Below are positions 17,191-26,517 of a stretch of DNA of 64,000 nucleotides, piece after piece; within the stretch, counting starts at the first letter, position 1, and every line of letters begins with the position of its first letter. A program made the translations under genes and the position numbers. Source of the stretch: Rhizobium sp. Leaf306. Lineage in GTDB: Bacteria > Pseudomonadota > Alphaproteobacteria > Rhizobiales > Rhizobiaceae. Under the pieces are notes generated by a model that was not told the DNA's origin, did not search any database, and saw nothing but the letters and a program-made list of their open reading frames with translations. The stretch lies in contig NZ_LMNX01000004.1 in the NCBI RefSeq assembly GCF_001423425.1, forward strand, positions 1-64,000, read 5' to 3'.

Positions 17191-17939
17191 TGGCGAAGAC
17201 AACCGGCCCCTTGATTTCGATCCGCCGCCTGAACAAGGCCTATGGCACATTCACCGTTCTCCACGATATCGATCTCGATGTAGCCGAAGGCGAAGTGGTC
17301 TGCATCATCGGCCCCTCCGGCTCCGGCAAATCGACGCTGATCCGCTGCATCAACCACCTCGAAGCCTTCTCACCGGATAGCACCATCACCGTCGACGGCA
17401 CCCGCGTCGCGCCGGGACCGGCGCTTGCGAAAGTGCGCGCCGAGGTCGGCATGGTGTTCCAGTCGTTCAATCTCTTCCCGCATATGACGGTGCTGAGAAA
17501 CGTCATGCTGGCGCCGATGCGCGTCAGGAAGGCATCGCCTGAAGATGCGGAGCGCAAAGCCCGCGAACTGCTGGCCCGGGTCGGCATTTCCGAACAGGCG
17601 GAAAAGTTTCCGGGCCAGCTTTCCGGCGGCCAGCAGCAGCGCGTGGCGATTGCCCGGGCGCTTGCCATGGAACCCGGCGTGCTGCTGTTCGACGAGCCAA
17701 CCTCTTCGCTCGATCCGGAAATGGTGGGCGAAGTGCTGGATGTGATGCGCAAGCTCGCCGGGACCGGCGTCACCATGATCATCGTCACCCATGAGATGGG
17801 GTTTGCCCGCCAGGTCGCCGACCGGGTGATCTTCATGGATGCAGGACGCCTTGTCGAAGCCGGCACGCCGGCCGAGATATTCGACAATCCTCGGGAAGAA
17901 CGGACACGCAGTTTCTTGCGCGCCGTGCTCAATCATTGA
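17190..17939 (+). CDS. ABC transporter ATP-binding protein, polar amino acid type
   Basis: A 249-residue ATPase with Walker [10 protein letters not shown] (about 39-47), Q-loop [10 protein letters not shown], signature LSGGQQQR, Walker [13 protein letters not shown] and the H-loop VTHEMGFA. The [10 protein letters not shown] and [14 protein letters not shown] wording is characteristic of the GlnQ/HisP subfamily. The start is the ATG overlapping the permease stop; longer upstream frame is not coding. The next gene begins 26 bases after its stop, and is likely in the same transcript. Confidence 0.93.
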   Translation: MAKTTGPLISIRRLNKAYGTFTVLHDIDLDVAEGEVVCIIGPSGSGKSTLIRCINHLEAFSPDSTITVDGTRVAPGPALAKVRAEVGMVFQSFNLFPHMTVLRNVMLAPMRVRKASPEDAERKARELLARVGISEQAEKFPGQLSGGQQQRVAIARALAMEPGVLLFDEPTSSLDPEMVGEVLDVMRKLAGTGVTMIIVTHEMGFARQVADRVIFMDAGRLVEAGTPAEIFDNPREERTRSFLRAVLNH

Positions 17940-17965
17940 AGAACAACAAACGCAGGACCACAGGG

Positions 17966-19234
17966 ATGAACACCACTTCACCACTCGATCTCGATTATGT
18001 ACGAAGCCAGTTTCCCGGCCTCGCGCGCGGCTGGACGCTGTTCGACAACGCCGGCGGATCGCAAATCCTCAAAGGTGCGGTTGAGCGCATCAACACGTTC
18101 CTGATCGAGAAGAACGTCCAGATCGGCGGCTCCTACGCGGTCTCGCAGGCAGCGGCCGCCGCACTCTACGAATCGCGCACCGCGGCCATGAACCTGGTCA
18201 ACGCCTCGCGTCCGGAAGAAATCGTCTTTGGCGCTTCCACCACTCAGCTGCTGCAAAACCTTGCCCGCGCCATGCAGAGCCAGCTCTCGCCCGGCGACGA
18301 AATCATCGTCACCGTCAGCGATCACGAATCCAATATCGGTCCCTGGGACCGGCTGCAGGAGCGCGGCATCACGCTGAAGTTCTGGCCGCTCAACAAGGAC
18401 ACGTTGACGCTCGATCTCGCCGACCTTGCTCCGCTGATGAGCGATCGCACCAAGCTCGTCTGCGTGACGCACGTGTCGAACATCCTCGGATCGATCAACC
18501 CGATCAGAGAGATCGCCGATTTCGTGCATGCCCGTGGCGCAAAGATCTGCGTCGATGCCGTGGCCTATGCCCCGCACCGCGCCGTCGACGTGCAGGCGCT
18601 GGATGTCGATTACTACGTCTTCAGCCTCTACAAGACCTATGGTCCGCACTACGCGCTGATGTATGGCAAATACGATCTGCTGGCCGAGCTCGATACGCTC
18701 TATCATTACTTCTACGGCAAGGACAAAGTGCCGGGCAAGCTCGAGCCGGGTAACCCGAACTACGAGCTTGCCTATTCGACCTGCGGCATCGTCGACTACC
18801 TGACGGCGCTTGGAGAACAGGCCGGCGAGACCGGCACGGTGCGCCAGAAGATCGAGGCGGCGTTCGCAGCGATCACCGCCCAGGAAAACCTGCTGGTGGA
18901 ACGCCTTCTCGCTTACTTGCGCTCGCGCAACGACTGCCGCATCGTCGGCCAGACGACGAACAGCGGTAGCACGAGGGTCCCGACGATCGCGTTCCGCTTC
19001 GATGGCCGCGACGCCGGCGAAGTCTGCAAGGCGATGGACGGCGAGAAGATCGCCATCCGCTTCGGCGATTTCCACTCGCGCCGGCTTGCCGAATACCTTG
19101 AGCTGACCGACCACGGCGGCATGGTTCGCGTGTCGATGGTCCATTACAACACGCTGGACGAGATCGATCGCTTTACCGCAGCACTCGATCGGATCCTCGC
19201 GACCGACGCTGGCCGCGCGGTCGCCGCCGCTTAA
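17966..19234 (+). CDS. Class V PLP-dependent enzyme, cysteine desulfurase-like (VC1184 subfamily)
   Basis: A 422-residue fold-type I PLP enzyme. It begins LDYVRSQFPGLARGWTLFDNAGGSQ, has HESNIGPWDRL (His stacking on PLP), HVSNILGSINPI, CVDAVAYAPH (Asp) and the PLP lysine in FSLYKTYGPHYA, close to family TIGR01976. These proteins are annotated as cysteine desulfurases but lack a demonstrated substrate; a desulfurase-type cysteine loop is not obvious. ATG 17966 is chosen over the longer frame at 17936 because it lies clear of the ATPase end. Its neighbours suggest a catabolic role rather than Fe-S assembly. Confidence 0.85.
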   Translation: MNTTSPLDLDYVRSQFPGLARGWTLFDNAGGSQILKGAVERINTFLIEKNVQIGGSYAVSQAAAAALYESRTAAMNLVNASRPEEIVFGASTTQLLQNLARAMQSQLSPGDEIIVTVSDHESNIGPWDRLQERGITLKFWPLNKDTLTLDLADLAPLMSDRTKLVCVTHVSNILGSINPIREIADFVHARGAKICVDAVAYAPHRAVDVQALDVDYYVFSLYKTYGPHYALMYGKYDLLAELDTLYHYFYGKDKVPGKLEPGNPNYELAYSTCGIVDYLTALGEQAGETGTVRQKIEAAFAAITAQENLLVERLLAYLRSRNDCRIVGQTTNSGSTRVPTIAFRFDGRDAGEVCKAMDGEKIAIRFGDFHSRRLAEYLELTDHGGMVRVSMVHYNTLDEIDRFTAALDRILATDAGRAVAAA

Positions 19235-19248
19235 GAAGGGAACGGATC

Positions 19249-20667
19249 ATGCGCTTCGATACGGTCATCAGACACGGCACGGTGGTTACCGCCAGCGACA
19301 CGTTCGTGAGCGATGTGGGCATCAAGGATGGCCGGATCGCCGCCCTTGCGGCGGAACTCACCGATGCCGACGAGGTGATCGACGCCACAGGGCTGTTCGT
19401 CCTGCCTGGCGGAATCGACAGCCATGTCCATCTCGACCAGCCATCCGGCGACGGCATCGTCATGGCCGACGATTTCGATACGGGCACCCGGTCGGCGGCC
19501 ATCGGCGGCAACAGCACGGTTCTCGCCTTCTGCATGCAGGAGAAGGGCCAGAGCCTGCGCGAGGCCCTGAAGATCTATCACGCCAAGGCCGAAGGCAGAT
19601 GCCATGTCGACGTCGCCTTCCACCTTGTGATCACCGATCCGACCCCTGAGGTGCTTGGACAGGAACTGCCGGCGCTTGTCGAGGACGGCTATACCTCGCT
19701 CAAGGTGTTCATGACCTATGAGGGTCTGCGTCTGCGCGACGACGAGATCCTGGCCACGCTCGACACCGCACGGCGCACCGGCGCGCTGGTCATGGTTCAT
19801 TGCGAGAACGAGGATGCGATCCGCTACCTGATCGGCCGGCATGAGGAAGAAGGCAAGTTCGCCCCGAAATTCCACGCCACGACCAGACCAATCGCCGCCG
19901 AACGCGAAGCCACCCACCGGGCGCTGTCGCTGGCCGAAATCGTCGATGTGCCTGTTGTCATCGTGCATGTCTCCAACCGCGAGGCGATGGAAGAGATCCG
20001 CCGCGCCCGAAAGCGCGGCCAGAAGATCGCCGGCGAAACCTGCCCGCAATATCTGATGCTGACGGCTGATGATCTCGACCAGACGGAGATGGAAGGCGCC
20101 AAATTCGTCTGCTCGCCGCCGCCGCGCGACAAGGCGAGCCAGGATGCCTGCTGGGAGGGACTGGAACAGGGCGTCTTCGACCTGTTCTCCTCCGACCACT
20201 GCCCTTTCCGCTTCGACGATCCGGAAGGTAAGCTGAACGAAAAGGGCAAGCGCAACTTTCGCTGGATCCCGAACGGCATACCGGGCGTCGCCACCCGCCT
20301 GCCGATCCTGTTTTCCGAAGGGGTCATGAAGGGGCGCATCGACATCAACACGTTCGTTGCCGTGACCTCGACCAATCATGCCAAACTCTACGGTCTCTAT
20401 CCCCGCAAAGGCACGATCGCGATCGGCGCCGATGCAGACATCGCGCTTTGGGATCCGGACAAGCGCGTCACCGTCACGAACGACCTCCTGAAACACGGCG
20501 CGGACTATACGCCCTATGAAGGGCTCGAGATCCGCGGCTGGCCGGTGCAGGTGCTTCTTGGCGGCAGGACCATCGTCAAGGACGGAGAGCTGACCGGGCC
20601 CGAAAGCCGCGGCCGCTATCTCCCGCGAAACCGCTCGTCCCTGACATCGAGCCGCGGTTCAACCTGA
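19249..20667 (+). CDS. Dihydropyrimidinase/hydantoinase-type amidohydrolase
   Basis: A 472-residue metal-dependent amidohydrolase that opens cyclic amides. The binuclear site is complete: HVHLDQP (two His), the carboxylated-Lys segment SLKVFMTYEG, HCENED (His), VIVHVSN (His) and SSDHCPF (Asp). Length and motif order match D-hydantoinase/dihydropyrimidinase. Substrate preference cannot be fixed. It lies 14 bases after the class V PLP gene and has a GGGAACGGATC leader before ATG 19249. It is the last gene of the GntR-controlled operon, followed by a terminator hairpin that overlaps its stop. Confidence 0.9.
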   Translation: MRFDTVIRHGTVVTASDTFVSDVGIKDGRIAALAAELTDADEVIDATGLFVLPGGIDSHVHLDQPSGDGIVMADDFDTGTRSAAIGGNSTVLAFCMQEKGQSLREALKIYHAKAEGRCHVDVAFHLVITDPTPEVLGQELPALVEDGYTSLKVFMTYEGLRLRDDEILATLDTARRTGALVMVHCENEDAIRYLIGRHEEEGKFAPKFHATTRPIAAEREATHRALSLAEIVDVPVVIVHVSNREAMEEIRRARKRGQKIAGETCPQYLMLTADDLDQTEMEGAKFVCSPPPRDKASQDACWEGLEQGVFDLFSSDHCPFRFDDPEGKLNEKGKRNFRWIPNGIPGVATRLPILFSEGVMKGRIDINTFVAVTSTNHAKLYGLYPRKGTIAIGADADIALWDPDKRVTVTNDLLKHGADYTPYEGLEIRGWPVQVLLGGRTIVKDGELTGPESRGRYLPRNRSSLTSSRGST

Positions 20668-20690
20668 GGCGTTGCACAGCTGCAACGCCT
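20667..20690 (+). terminator. Terminator hairpin of the transporter-hydantoinase operon
   Basis: AGGCGTTGCA / TGCAACGCCT, 10-bp stem with a CAGC loop and a short T-tract, directly after the hydantoinase stop codon. Confidence 0.7.
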
Positions 20691-20774
20691 TTCGCTGGCC
20701 ACCACGTCTGCCTGACGGTCCGATCGTGACTTGACCGCCGCTATGAGGCGGCGGAGCCCACACGCAAGCGGTGA

Positions 20775-21200
20775 TTACTTCGTCACCGTGAGGGTCGCAT
20801 GCATGCCGGCTTCGTAATGGCCCTTGATGTTGCAAAAGAGCATATACGTTCCGGGGACGAGCTTGGCCTTCAACTGGCCGTCGGCACCGGGCTTCAGATC
20901 GGCAACTTCGCCAAGGCTTTTCAGCGTCTTCTCATCGACGCGATGTTTGGCCTTGACTACGGTGAGTGTCTGATCTGGCGACTTCAACTTGACGAGCACC
21001 ATTTCGTGCTCCTCGGTCGTCGCGTCGTTGTGGACCATAAACGTTGTGTCGCCTGCCGGAACGGTCGTCTGATCCATCGTCAACGTCATCGGCTCACCCG
21101 CTTCGCCGGACTCGACAACCTTGACCATAGAGGCGGCCAGTGCAGGCGTTGCAGCAACGAAAAGGGCAAGTGCAATAGCGGTGTTTCGGATTGTGAGCAT
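20775..21200 (-). CDS. Cupredoxin-like copper protein, exported
   Basis: A 141-residue periplasmic protein with a signal peptide (residues 1-22, ending ALAAS) and a plastocyanin-like fold. The type 1 copper ligands are visible: His in TTEEHEMV, and Cys-His-Met in CNIKGHYEAGM. The start is ATG 21200 with GGAGG seven to ten bases upstream; the longer frame to 21284 adds unlikely residues. No oxidase or copper-resistance gene adjoins it. The role could be electron carrier or copper chaperone. Confidence 0.88.
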   Translation of the reverse strand: MLTIRNTAIALALFVAATPALAASMVKVVESGEAGEPMTLTMDQTTVPAGDTTFMVHNDATTEEHEMVLVKLKSPDQTLTVVKAKHRVDEKTLKSLGEVADLKPGADGQLKAKLVPGTYMLFCNIKGHYEAGMHATLTVTK

Positions 21201-21300
21201 GGGTTTACCTCCGGTTGTCATCACCGGATGGGTATGACGGCAAGCTGACAGCGGCCTGAACGAATTGGAGCGTGTTCTCACCACCTACCGGAGCAGGCCG

Positions 21301-22119
21301 TTACATCGTGGCCACCTTATGCGCGTCGAGAATGACCGCGATGTCTTTGCTGTGCACGACACAATTGCGCCCGGACGCCTTGGCAACGAACAGCGCCTTG
21401 TCGGAGGCTTGGTAGAGAGCCTCGAACGTAGGGTAGTCCTCCTGGTCCGCAACGCCACCGGACACCGTGATATCGACCTGCCTTTTGCCCGCTTGTATGG
21501 GCCGCGCAGCAATCAGGGCCCTGCAGCGGTGCGCGAGCGAGAGACGCTCCGTCGGCGAAAGCGCTGACACGAGGACTGCGAACTCCTCACCACCGATCCG
21601 GGCGACGGCACGACTTTGCGAAAAGATCTCGGCGAGCTGATGCGCAACTGCAATGATGGCCTGGTCCCCGATATCGTGGCCAAAGCGGTCGTTGATCGCC
21701 TTGAACTTATCGATATCGAACAGGATGAGAGAAGATGCGGCGGGAGCGCGCGTCACCTCATCCAGGAACGCTCGCCGATTCATCAGCCCCGACAACATGT
21801 CCGTCCGGCTCAAATGCTCGAAAGCCGCCCGGGAGATCGTGAGGTGATGAATTGCTAGACCAACGATATAGACGATCGAAAATGTCAGCGCCGATGCCAC
21901 GACAGTCGAGATGATAACCCCAACCGTTGCGGCGGGCACGACGTCATACGGCAGCCATCCCAAGGCATGAAGCGTGTAGTGGGCCGCAACGTTGAGAATG
22001 TCGGCAACAACGGTGACGCAAACGGTCATGAGCAATGCGAATGCGAGGACTTTGCGTCGCGTCTCGAACCGGTCCGACGCACAGGCCTGCTTGATGTAGC
22101 GGTCGATCAAGGCAAGCAT
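21301..22119 (-). CDS. Diguanylate cyclase, membrane-anchored
   Basis: A 272-residue protein with three hydrophobic segments in residues 20-105 (VLAFALLMTVCVTVVADILNVA; VPAATVGVIISTVVASALTF; IVYIVGLAI) and a C-terminal GGDEF domain (about 110-265) with LTDIDKFK-like LFDIDKFKAIND and the active-site RIGGEEF. The position of the usual RxxD inhibitory site reads SQSR, so feedback inhibition by c-di-GMP is probably absent. The start is ATG 22119 behind GGAATTATCGC. A full TTAA-N7-TTAAC motif lies about 110 bases upstream of it. Confidence 0.87.
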   Translation of the reverse strand: MLALIDRYIKQACASDRFETRRKVLAFALLMTVCVTVVADILNVAAHYTLHALGWLPYDVVPAATVGVIISTVVASALTFSIVYIVGLAIHHLTISRAAFEHLSRTDMLSGLMNRRAFLDEVTRAPAASSLILFDIDKFKAINDRFGHDIGDQAIIAVAHQLAEIFSQSRAVARIGGEEFAVLVSALSPTERLSLAHRCRALIAARPIQAGKRQVDITVSGGVADQEDYPTFEALYQASDKALFVAKASGRNCVVHSKDIAVILDAHKVATM

Positions 22120-22226
22120 GCGATAATTCCAATACGGTTCGAAGCGACCACGCGGACGCGCCTGGCGGCTTTCAGCTCGCCACACTGAACTACAAACGCA
22201 TTGAGACTTCGTGAATCCGAACACAA

Positions 22227-22242
22227 GTTAATTCGCGATTAA
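22227..22242 (-). promoter_or_regulatory. Candidate CtrA site upstream of the diguanylate cyclase
   Basis: On the minus strand TTAA-TCGCGAA-TTAAC matches the alphaproteobacterial CtrA consensus TTAA-N7-TTAAC exactly. It lies about 108-123 bases upstream of ATG 22119. Confidence 0.5.
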
Positions 22243-22326
22243 GTGTCGCAAATAATTCTCGCATTTCCTCATAAAACTGATGCAGCCATGGAACATTGGT
22301 GTAATCGTGGGAGCCCCTGCCCGTAA

Positions 22327-22998
22327 TCAAACGTCAGAAGGGCGGGGATCCGGCTGGGGCCATCTCTGCAGTGCTTCACGGCCAGCGTCGGTGAGGCCGT
22401 AGACGCCTCTGTCGAGCCGCTCGAACCATCCATACACGTTGGAAAGCAGGATCTTGCCGGCATCCGGGGCAACCGCCCTGATATCGCGCACGCGGGACGG
22501 ACCGTTGGAGACCATGGCGGCGCAGCTAAGCGCCTGCTGGCGATAGGCGGTCATGACGGGAACCCGCGTACTGCCGCCCAGCACGGGATCGCCGCGTCTC
22601 TTCTGGTGTTCGCGCATCAGCCTGGAACGTCGTTTCGGATTGGTCCGCGGCATCGGCGACACGGAGCCGACGATGACGCTCACATCTCCTGCGGCCGAAA
22701 CGCCGAGAATACCGATGCCAAGCCGGCGGCAGAGGTCGCGGTACCGCTTGTCCGTTTCGCGGCCCTTGCCCTTCAGCGAAAGCTTTGCCGCAATCCACAC
22801 CTCGTCCGCGATAGCCGCCCTGTCGACCGCCTGGAGAATAAGCTCCAGATTGAAGCTCAGCTTGAGCTCGCAGATGACGACGACGGTGGGATCGCCCTCA
22901 CTCAGACCAACGAGATCACAGCCGCCAACTTCGCCCTTCACCACATAGCCTGCAGTCTCGAGAAAGGATTTGACCGGTAGATAGAGGGAGGTTTCCAT
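22327..22998 (-). CDS. DUF2161 family protein, PD-(D/E)XK-like
   Basis: A 223-residue protein with the restriction-nuclease-like core GGCDLVGL ... VICELKLS (Asp, then Glu-x-Lys) at about residues 25-48; it is listed in databases as DUF2161 (putative phosphodiesterase). The C-terminal third holds a winged-helix-like region (GPSRVRDIRAVAPDAGKILL and YGLTDAGREAL). A nuclease-like activity is inferred, not shown. No other phage or restriction genes are nearby. It starts at ATG 22998 and is separated by about 75 bases from kdpE. Confidence 0.8.
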   Translation of the reverse strand: METSLYLPVKSFLETAGYVVKGEVGGCDLVGLSEGDPTVVVICELKLSFNLELILQAVDRAAIADEVWIAAKLSLKGKGRETDKRYRDLCRRLGIGILGVSAAGDVSVIVGSVSPMPRTNPKRRSRLMREHQKRRGDPVLGGSTRVPVMTAYRQQALSCAAMVSNGPSRVRDIRAVAPDAGKILLSNVYGWFERLDRGVYGLTDAGREALQRWPQPDPRPSDV

Positions 22999-23073
22999 GG
23001 ATGCGCATCACAGTCGGGAATCAGGCTGCAGACATACACCGATCAACCGGCCAGATCACCCCGCGGCCGGATT

Positions 23074-23763
23074 TCAGCTTTCGGCCAGCCGGTAGCCGAC
23101 GCCCGTTTCGGTCAGGATGTATCGCGGCTGGTCGGGCATTTCCTCGATCTTCTGACGGATCTGGCGCACGTAGATGCGTAGATACTGGATGTCGGTGATC
23201 TCCCCCCAGACCTGGTCGATGAGGTATCGGTGGGTCAGCACGCGCCCCGCATGCTGCACGAGGATCCGCAGGATGTCGTATTCCTTGCGCGAGAATTTTA
23301 CCTCCTCGCCCTTCACCTTGACCACGCGTCGGACAAGATCGACACTGAGGTCACCCGTCTGGAAGATCGGCTTTTCGCCCTGGGTCTGCAGCCGGTGGCG
23401 CAACGCAACCCGGATCCGCGCAATCAGTTCGTTCATGTTGAACGGCTTGGTAAGGTAATCGTCGGCACCCATTTCCAGCGCCTTGACGATCCCTTCCTCA
23501 TCCGTCCGGCTCGACAGGATCACGATCGGCAGCGTCAGCCCCTCGGCGCGCCATTTCGCCAGAAGATCGTGCCCGGCCATATCAGGCAGGCCGAGATCCA
23601 GCAGAACGAGATCGGGCTGGTCCGCGGCCACGAGTTCCATTGCGGTCCTCGCGTTCGGGGCTTCGATGATGACGAAATCCTGCGTCGAAAGCCCGACCCG
23701 CAACAGCTTGCGGATCGGCGGCTCGTCATCGACGACCAGAATTCTCGTGGCGGCCTGGTTCAT
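23074..23763 (-). CDS. kdpE: Potassium-responsive response regulator KdpE
   Basis: A 229-residue OmpR-family regulator. The receiver domain (residues 1-120) has the acidic pocket VVDDEPPI, the phospho-Asp in LDLGLPDM, TxLSSR and the K in LTKPF. The C-terminal winged helix (about 130-225) includes KEYDILRILVQHAGRVLTHRYLIDQVWG. It is activated by KdpD and turns on kdpFABC when K+ is low. It overlaps kdpD by four bases (ATGA), so expression is coupled. No strong terminator is seen after it. Confidence 0.95.
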   Translation of the reverse strand: MNQAATRILVVDDEPPIRKLLRVGLSTQDFVIIEAPNARTAMELVAADQPDLVLLDLGLPDMAGHDLLAKWRAEGLTLPIVILSSRTDEEGIVKALEMGADDYLTKPFNMNELIARIRVALRHRLQTQGEKPIFQTGDLSVDLVRRVVKVKGEEVKFSRKEYDILRILVQHAGRVLTHRYLIDQVWGEITDIQYLRIYVRQIRQKIEEMPDQPRYILTETGVGYRLAES

Positions 23764-26462
23764 CGCATGTCTCCGTCAATCTGCAGCTGGGCCGGAATTG
23801 GCATACGGATCGTAAAGATCGCGCCCTCACCCGCTTGTCTGTTTCCCGCCGTCAGACGCCCACCCATCGCTTCGATGAAACCGCGGCTGATGGACAGTCC
23901 AAGCCCCGTGCCGGCCTTGACATGATCGATCTTGCGCACCCGGTAGAAAGTGTCGAACACCCGTTCCAGGTCGGCATCGGGGATCCCCGGCCCCTCGTCC
24001 AGAACGGCGAGGGTGACGTATTTCGCATCTGACCAGCCCAGAACTTCAATCGTTGTGCCCTCTGGCGCATATTTGGCCGCATTGTCGATGAGATTGAAGA
24101 GTGCCTGCTCCAGTAGGACCGGATCGCTTCTGATCATCGGCATTTCGGATGGAATAGCCACCTTCAGCTTGTGATCCGCAGTAATTTTCTGCGCCCGCTT
24201 CAGTGCTGTCCCGACGATATCGCCGACATAATGAAGCGCAAAGTTTGGCTCCATGGCGCCGGAACCGATGCGCGTCATGTCGAGCAGGTTGACGATGAAC
24301 CGGTTGAGCCGCTCGGACTCTTCGATCACGGTGGTCAGAAGTTCGTCTCGCGAGTGATCGGTCAGGTTCGCCCCGAAATCCTTGAGCGTGCTCGCCGATC
24401 CGAGCACGGCCGAAAGTGGCGTCTTCAGGTCATGCGAAAGCGAGGTCAGCAGTGCGGTGCGCAGTTTGTCCGTCTCGGCGGCAAGCTTTGCCTTGTCGAC
24501 GTCAGCGACGAGTTGAATGCGCTCGATCGCGAGTGCTGCCTGATCGGCCAGCGCATCGAACAGACGCTGCTGGTCCGGGGTGAGCAACGGTCCCTGCCTG
24601 TCGTTGTCGAGCCCGACAACGCCGATCGCCCCGCGTCCTGTGCGCAACGGCAGGTACAACCGCTTGGCGCCGGGTAACGTATCGGCAGCGCGGCCGGCCG
24701 GACGATTGTGTTCCCATGTCCATTTCGCAGCCGCGATGTCGGCATCGACAAGCGTGTCATCAGGCGGATAGCCGGCCCGGACGGCAAGGGTGTCGTTCTC
24801 GGGCAACAGAATGACGACCCGAACCTTCAGCATGGAGGCGATCTGGAACGCGGTGGCCCAGAGCACGTCGTCAAGCGTTCCCGTGCCGGCGAGCTTTTTC
24901 GAGAACAGGTAGAGATCCTCGGTCGTGCGGGCTCTCTGCCGGGCGGCGATCGCCTGCCGTTGAACCGACGCGGCCAGATTGCTCGCGACAACGGCGGTTC
25001 CGAGAAACGAAAGAAGCGCAACGACGCTTTCCGGATCACGGATCGTGAACGTGTAGCGCGGCTCGAGAAAGAAGAAATTGAAGGCGAGAGCGCCGATGAA
25101 GGACGCATAGAGACCCGGCCCCAGCCCTCCCCGGATTGCCGAAGCGAGCACGCCCATCAGAAAGACGAGCGCCAGGTTCTGCACGTCGAGCGCCCGGTCG
25201 AGCAGCGTGCCGATCGCAACCGCCGCCGTCATGAACAGCGATGCGCGGATATAGTGTTTCGGATTGAGCCTTCTCGTCGGCGGCGCTGTCCTGACGCCCG
25301 TCGAGACAGCCTCCTCGCTGCCGCCGGACATGACATGAACGCTGATTGCCCCGGAATAGCGGATGAGATCGTGCGTGATCGACCCATCCCACAGCTCTCG
25401 CCAGCGCGGCTTGGTCGACTTGCCGATGATCAGGTGATTGAAGTTGTGAGCATTGGCGTAAGCGATGATTTCCCGCGACACCCGCGAGGCCGGCAGCGTC
25501 ACGGTTTCTGCACCGAGCTGTTCGGCGAGCCGCATCGCAGCCGATAACCGGTCCTTGTCGGCCTCGCCCAGATTGGCAGATCCGGGCGTCTCCAGATGCA
25601 GCGCCGTCAAGGGTGCCCGCAGCCTGTCGGCCTGGCGTCTGGCGTAGCGCACCAGCGCCGCGCCGTTTCGGCCATGATCGAGGCAAACGAGAATGCGTTC
25701 GCCCGCAGCCCAGGGACCCGCGATGGCATGCGCCTGCATGTGATTGAGGAGCTGATCATCGACCCGCTGCGCCGTGCGACGCAGCGCCAGTTCGCGCAGA
25801 GCCGTGAGATTGCCCGGGGAGAAGTAGTTCTCGACCGCACGGCGCGCGGTCGTCGGCAGATAGACCTTGCCGTCATGCAGACGCTTGATCAGATCCTGCG
25901 GCGTAATATCGATGATCTCGATATCGTCGGCGCGGTCAATCACCGAGTCCGGTACCGTTTCCCGAACGCGGATGCGCGTGATCTGCGCAACGATGTCGTT
26001 CAGGCTCTCGACATGCTGGATATTCAGCGTCGAAAAGACGTCGATGCCGCTGGCGAGAATTTCGAGGACGTCGAGGTAGCGCTTGGGATGGCGGCTGCCG
26101 GGGGCGTTGGTGTGGGCCAGTTCGTCGACCAGCACCAGACGCGGGCGTCTCGCGAGGATCGCATCGAGATCCATCTCGTCGAGCTGCTGGCCGCGATAGT
26201 CGAACACGCGGCGGGGGATCATTTCGAAACCCTCGACCAGCGCTTCGGTTTCCTTCCGCCCGTGTGTTTCGACCACGCCGATCGCCACATCGATGCCGTC
26301 GGCCTTTCGGCTGCGGCCGGACATCAGCATTTCATAGGTCTTGCCGACGCCGGGTGCGGCCCCGAGAAAGATCTTCAGCCGGCCACGCCCCTCCTGCCGG
26401 GCGTACTCGAGAAGAGCGTCCGGTGATGGTCTGCTTGCGCCTTCGTGTTTTGCGTCCGGCAT
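23760..26462 (-). CDS. kdpD: Potassium sensor histidine kinase KdpD
   Basis: A 900-residue sensor. The N-terminal KdpD domain has Walker A GAAPGVGKT (34-42) and LVDELAHTNAPGSRH. A Usp-like domain lies at about 250-370, four membrane helices at about 405-495 (e.g. LALVFLMGVLASAI), a GAF region at about 520-650, the kinase phosphoacceptor in SHDLKTPLS (His about 673) and the ATPase boxes NLIDNAAKYAP, DEGPGIPDAD and GTGLGLSISRG. It senses K+ limitation and phosphorylates KdpE. It follows kdpC by 55 bases in the same direction. The Shine-Dalgarno is weak. Confidence 0.95.
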   Translation of the reverse strand: MPDAKHEGASRPSPDALLEYARQEGRGRLKIFLGAAPGVGKTYEMLMSGRSRKADGIDVAIGVVETHGRKETEALVEGFEMIPRRVFDYRGQQLDEMDLDAILARRPRLVLVDELAHTNAPGSRHPKRYLDVLEILASGIDVFSTLNIQHVESLNDIVAQITRIRVRETVPDSVIDRADDIEIIDITPQDLIKRLHDGKVYLPTTARRAVENYFSPGNLTALRELALRRTAQRVDDQLLNHMQAHAIAGPWAAGERILVCLDHGRNGAALVRYARRQADRLRAPLTALHLETPGSANLGEADKDRLSAAMRLAEQLGAETVTLPASRVSREIIAYANAHNFNHLIIGKSTKPRWRELWDGSITHDLIRYSGAISVHVMSGGSEEAVSTGVRTAPPTRRLNPKHYIRASLFMTAAVAIGTLLDRALDVQNLALVFLMGVLASAIRGGLGPGLYASFIGALAFNFFFLEPRYTFTIRDPESVVALLSFLGTAVVASNLAASVQRQAIAARQRARTTEDLYLFSKKLAGTGTLDDVLWATAFQIASMLKVRVVILLPENDTLAVRAGYPPDDTLVDADIAAAKWTWEHNRPAGRAADTLPGAKRLYLPLRTGRGAIGVVGLDNDRQGPLLTPDQQRLFDALADQAALAIERIQLVADVDKAKLAAETDKLRTALLTSLSHDLKTPLSAVLGSASTLKDFGANLTDHSRDELLTTVIEESERLNRFIVNLLDMTRIGSGAMEPNFALHYVGDIVGTALKRAQKITADHKLKVAIPSEMPMIRSDPVLLEQALFNLIDNAAKYAPEGTTIEVLGWSDAKYVTLAVLDEGPGIPDADLERVFDTFYRVRKIDHVKAGTGLGLSISRGFIEAMGGRLTAGNRQAGEGAIFTIRMPIPAQLQIDGDMR

Positions 26463-26517
26463 GGAGGTCTTTCGTTCCGCAAACGAGCGGCGGCCAAACT
26501 GACCGCCGCTCGTTCAA

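Noticed and set aside
22281..22330. GGAAC near 22288 as an EcfG-type promoter
   Set aside because: No TT at 18 or 19 bases and no downstream gene on that strand.
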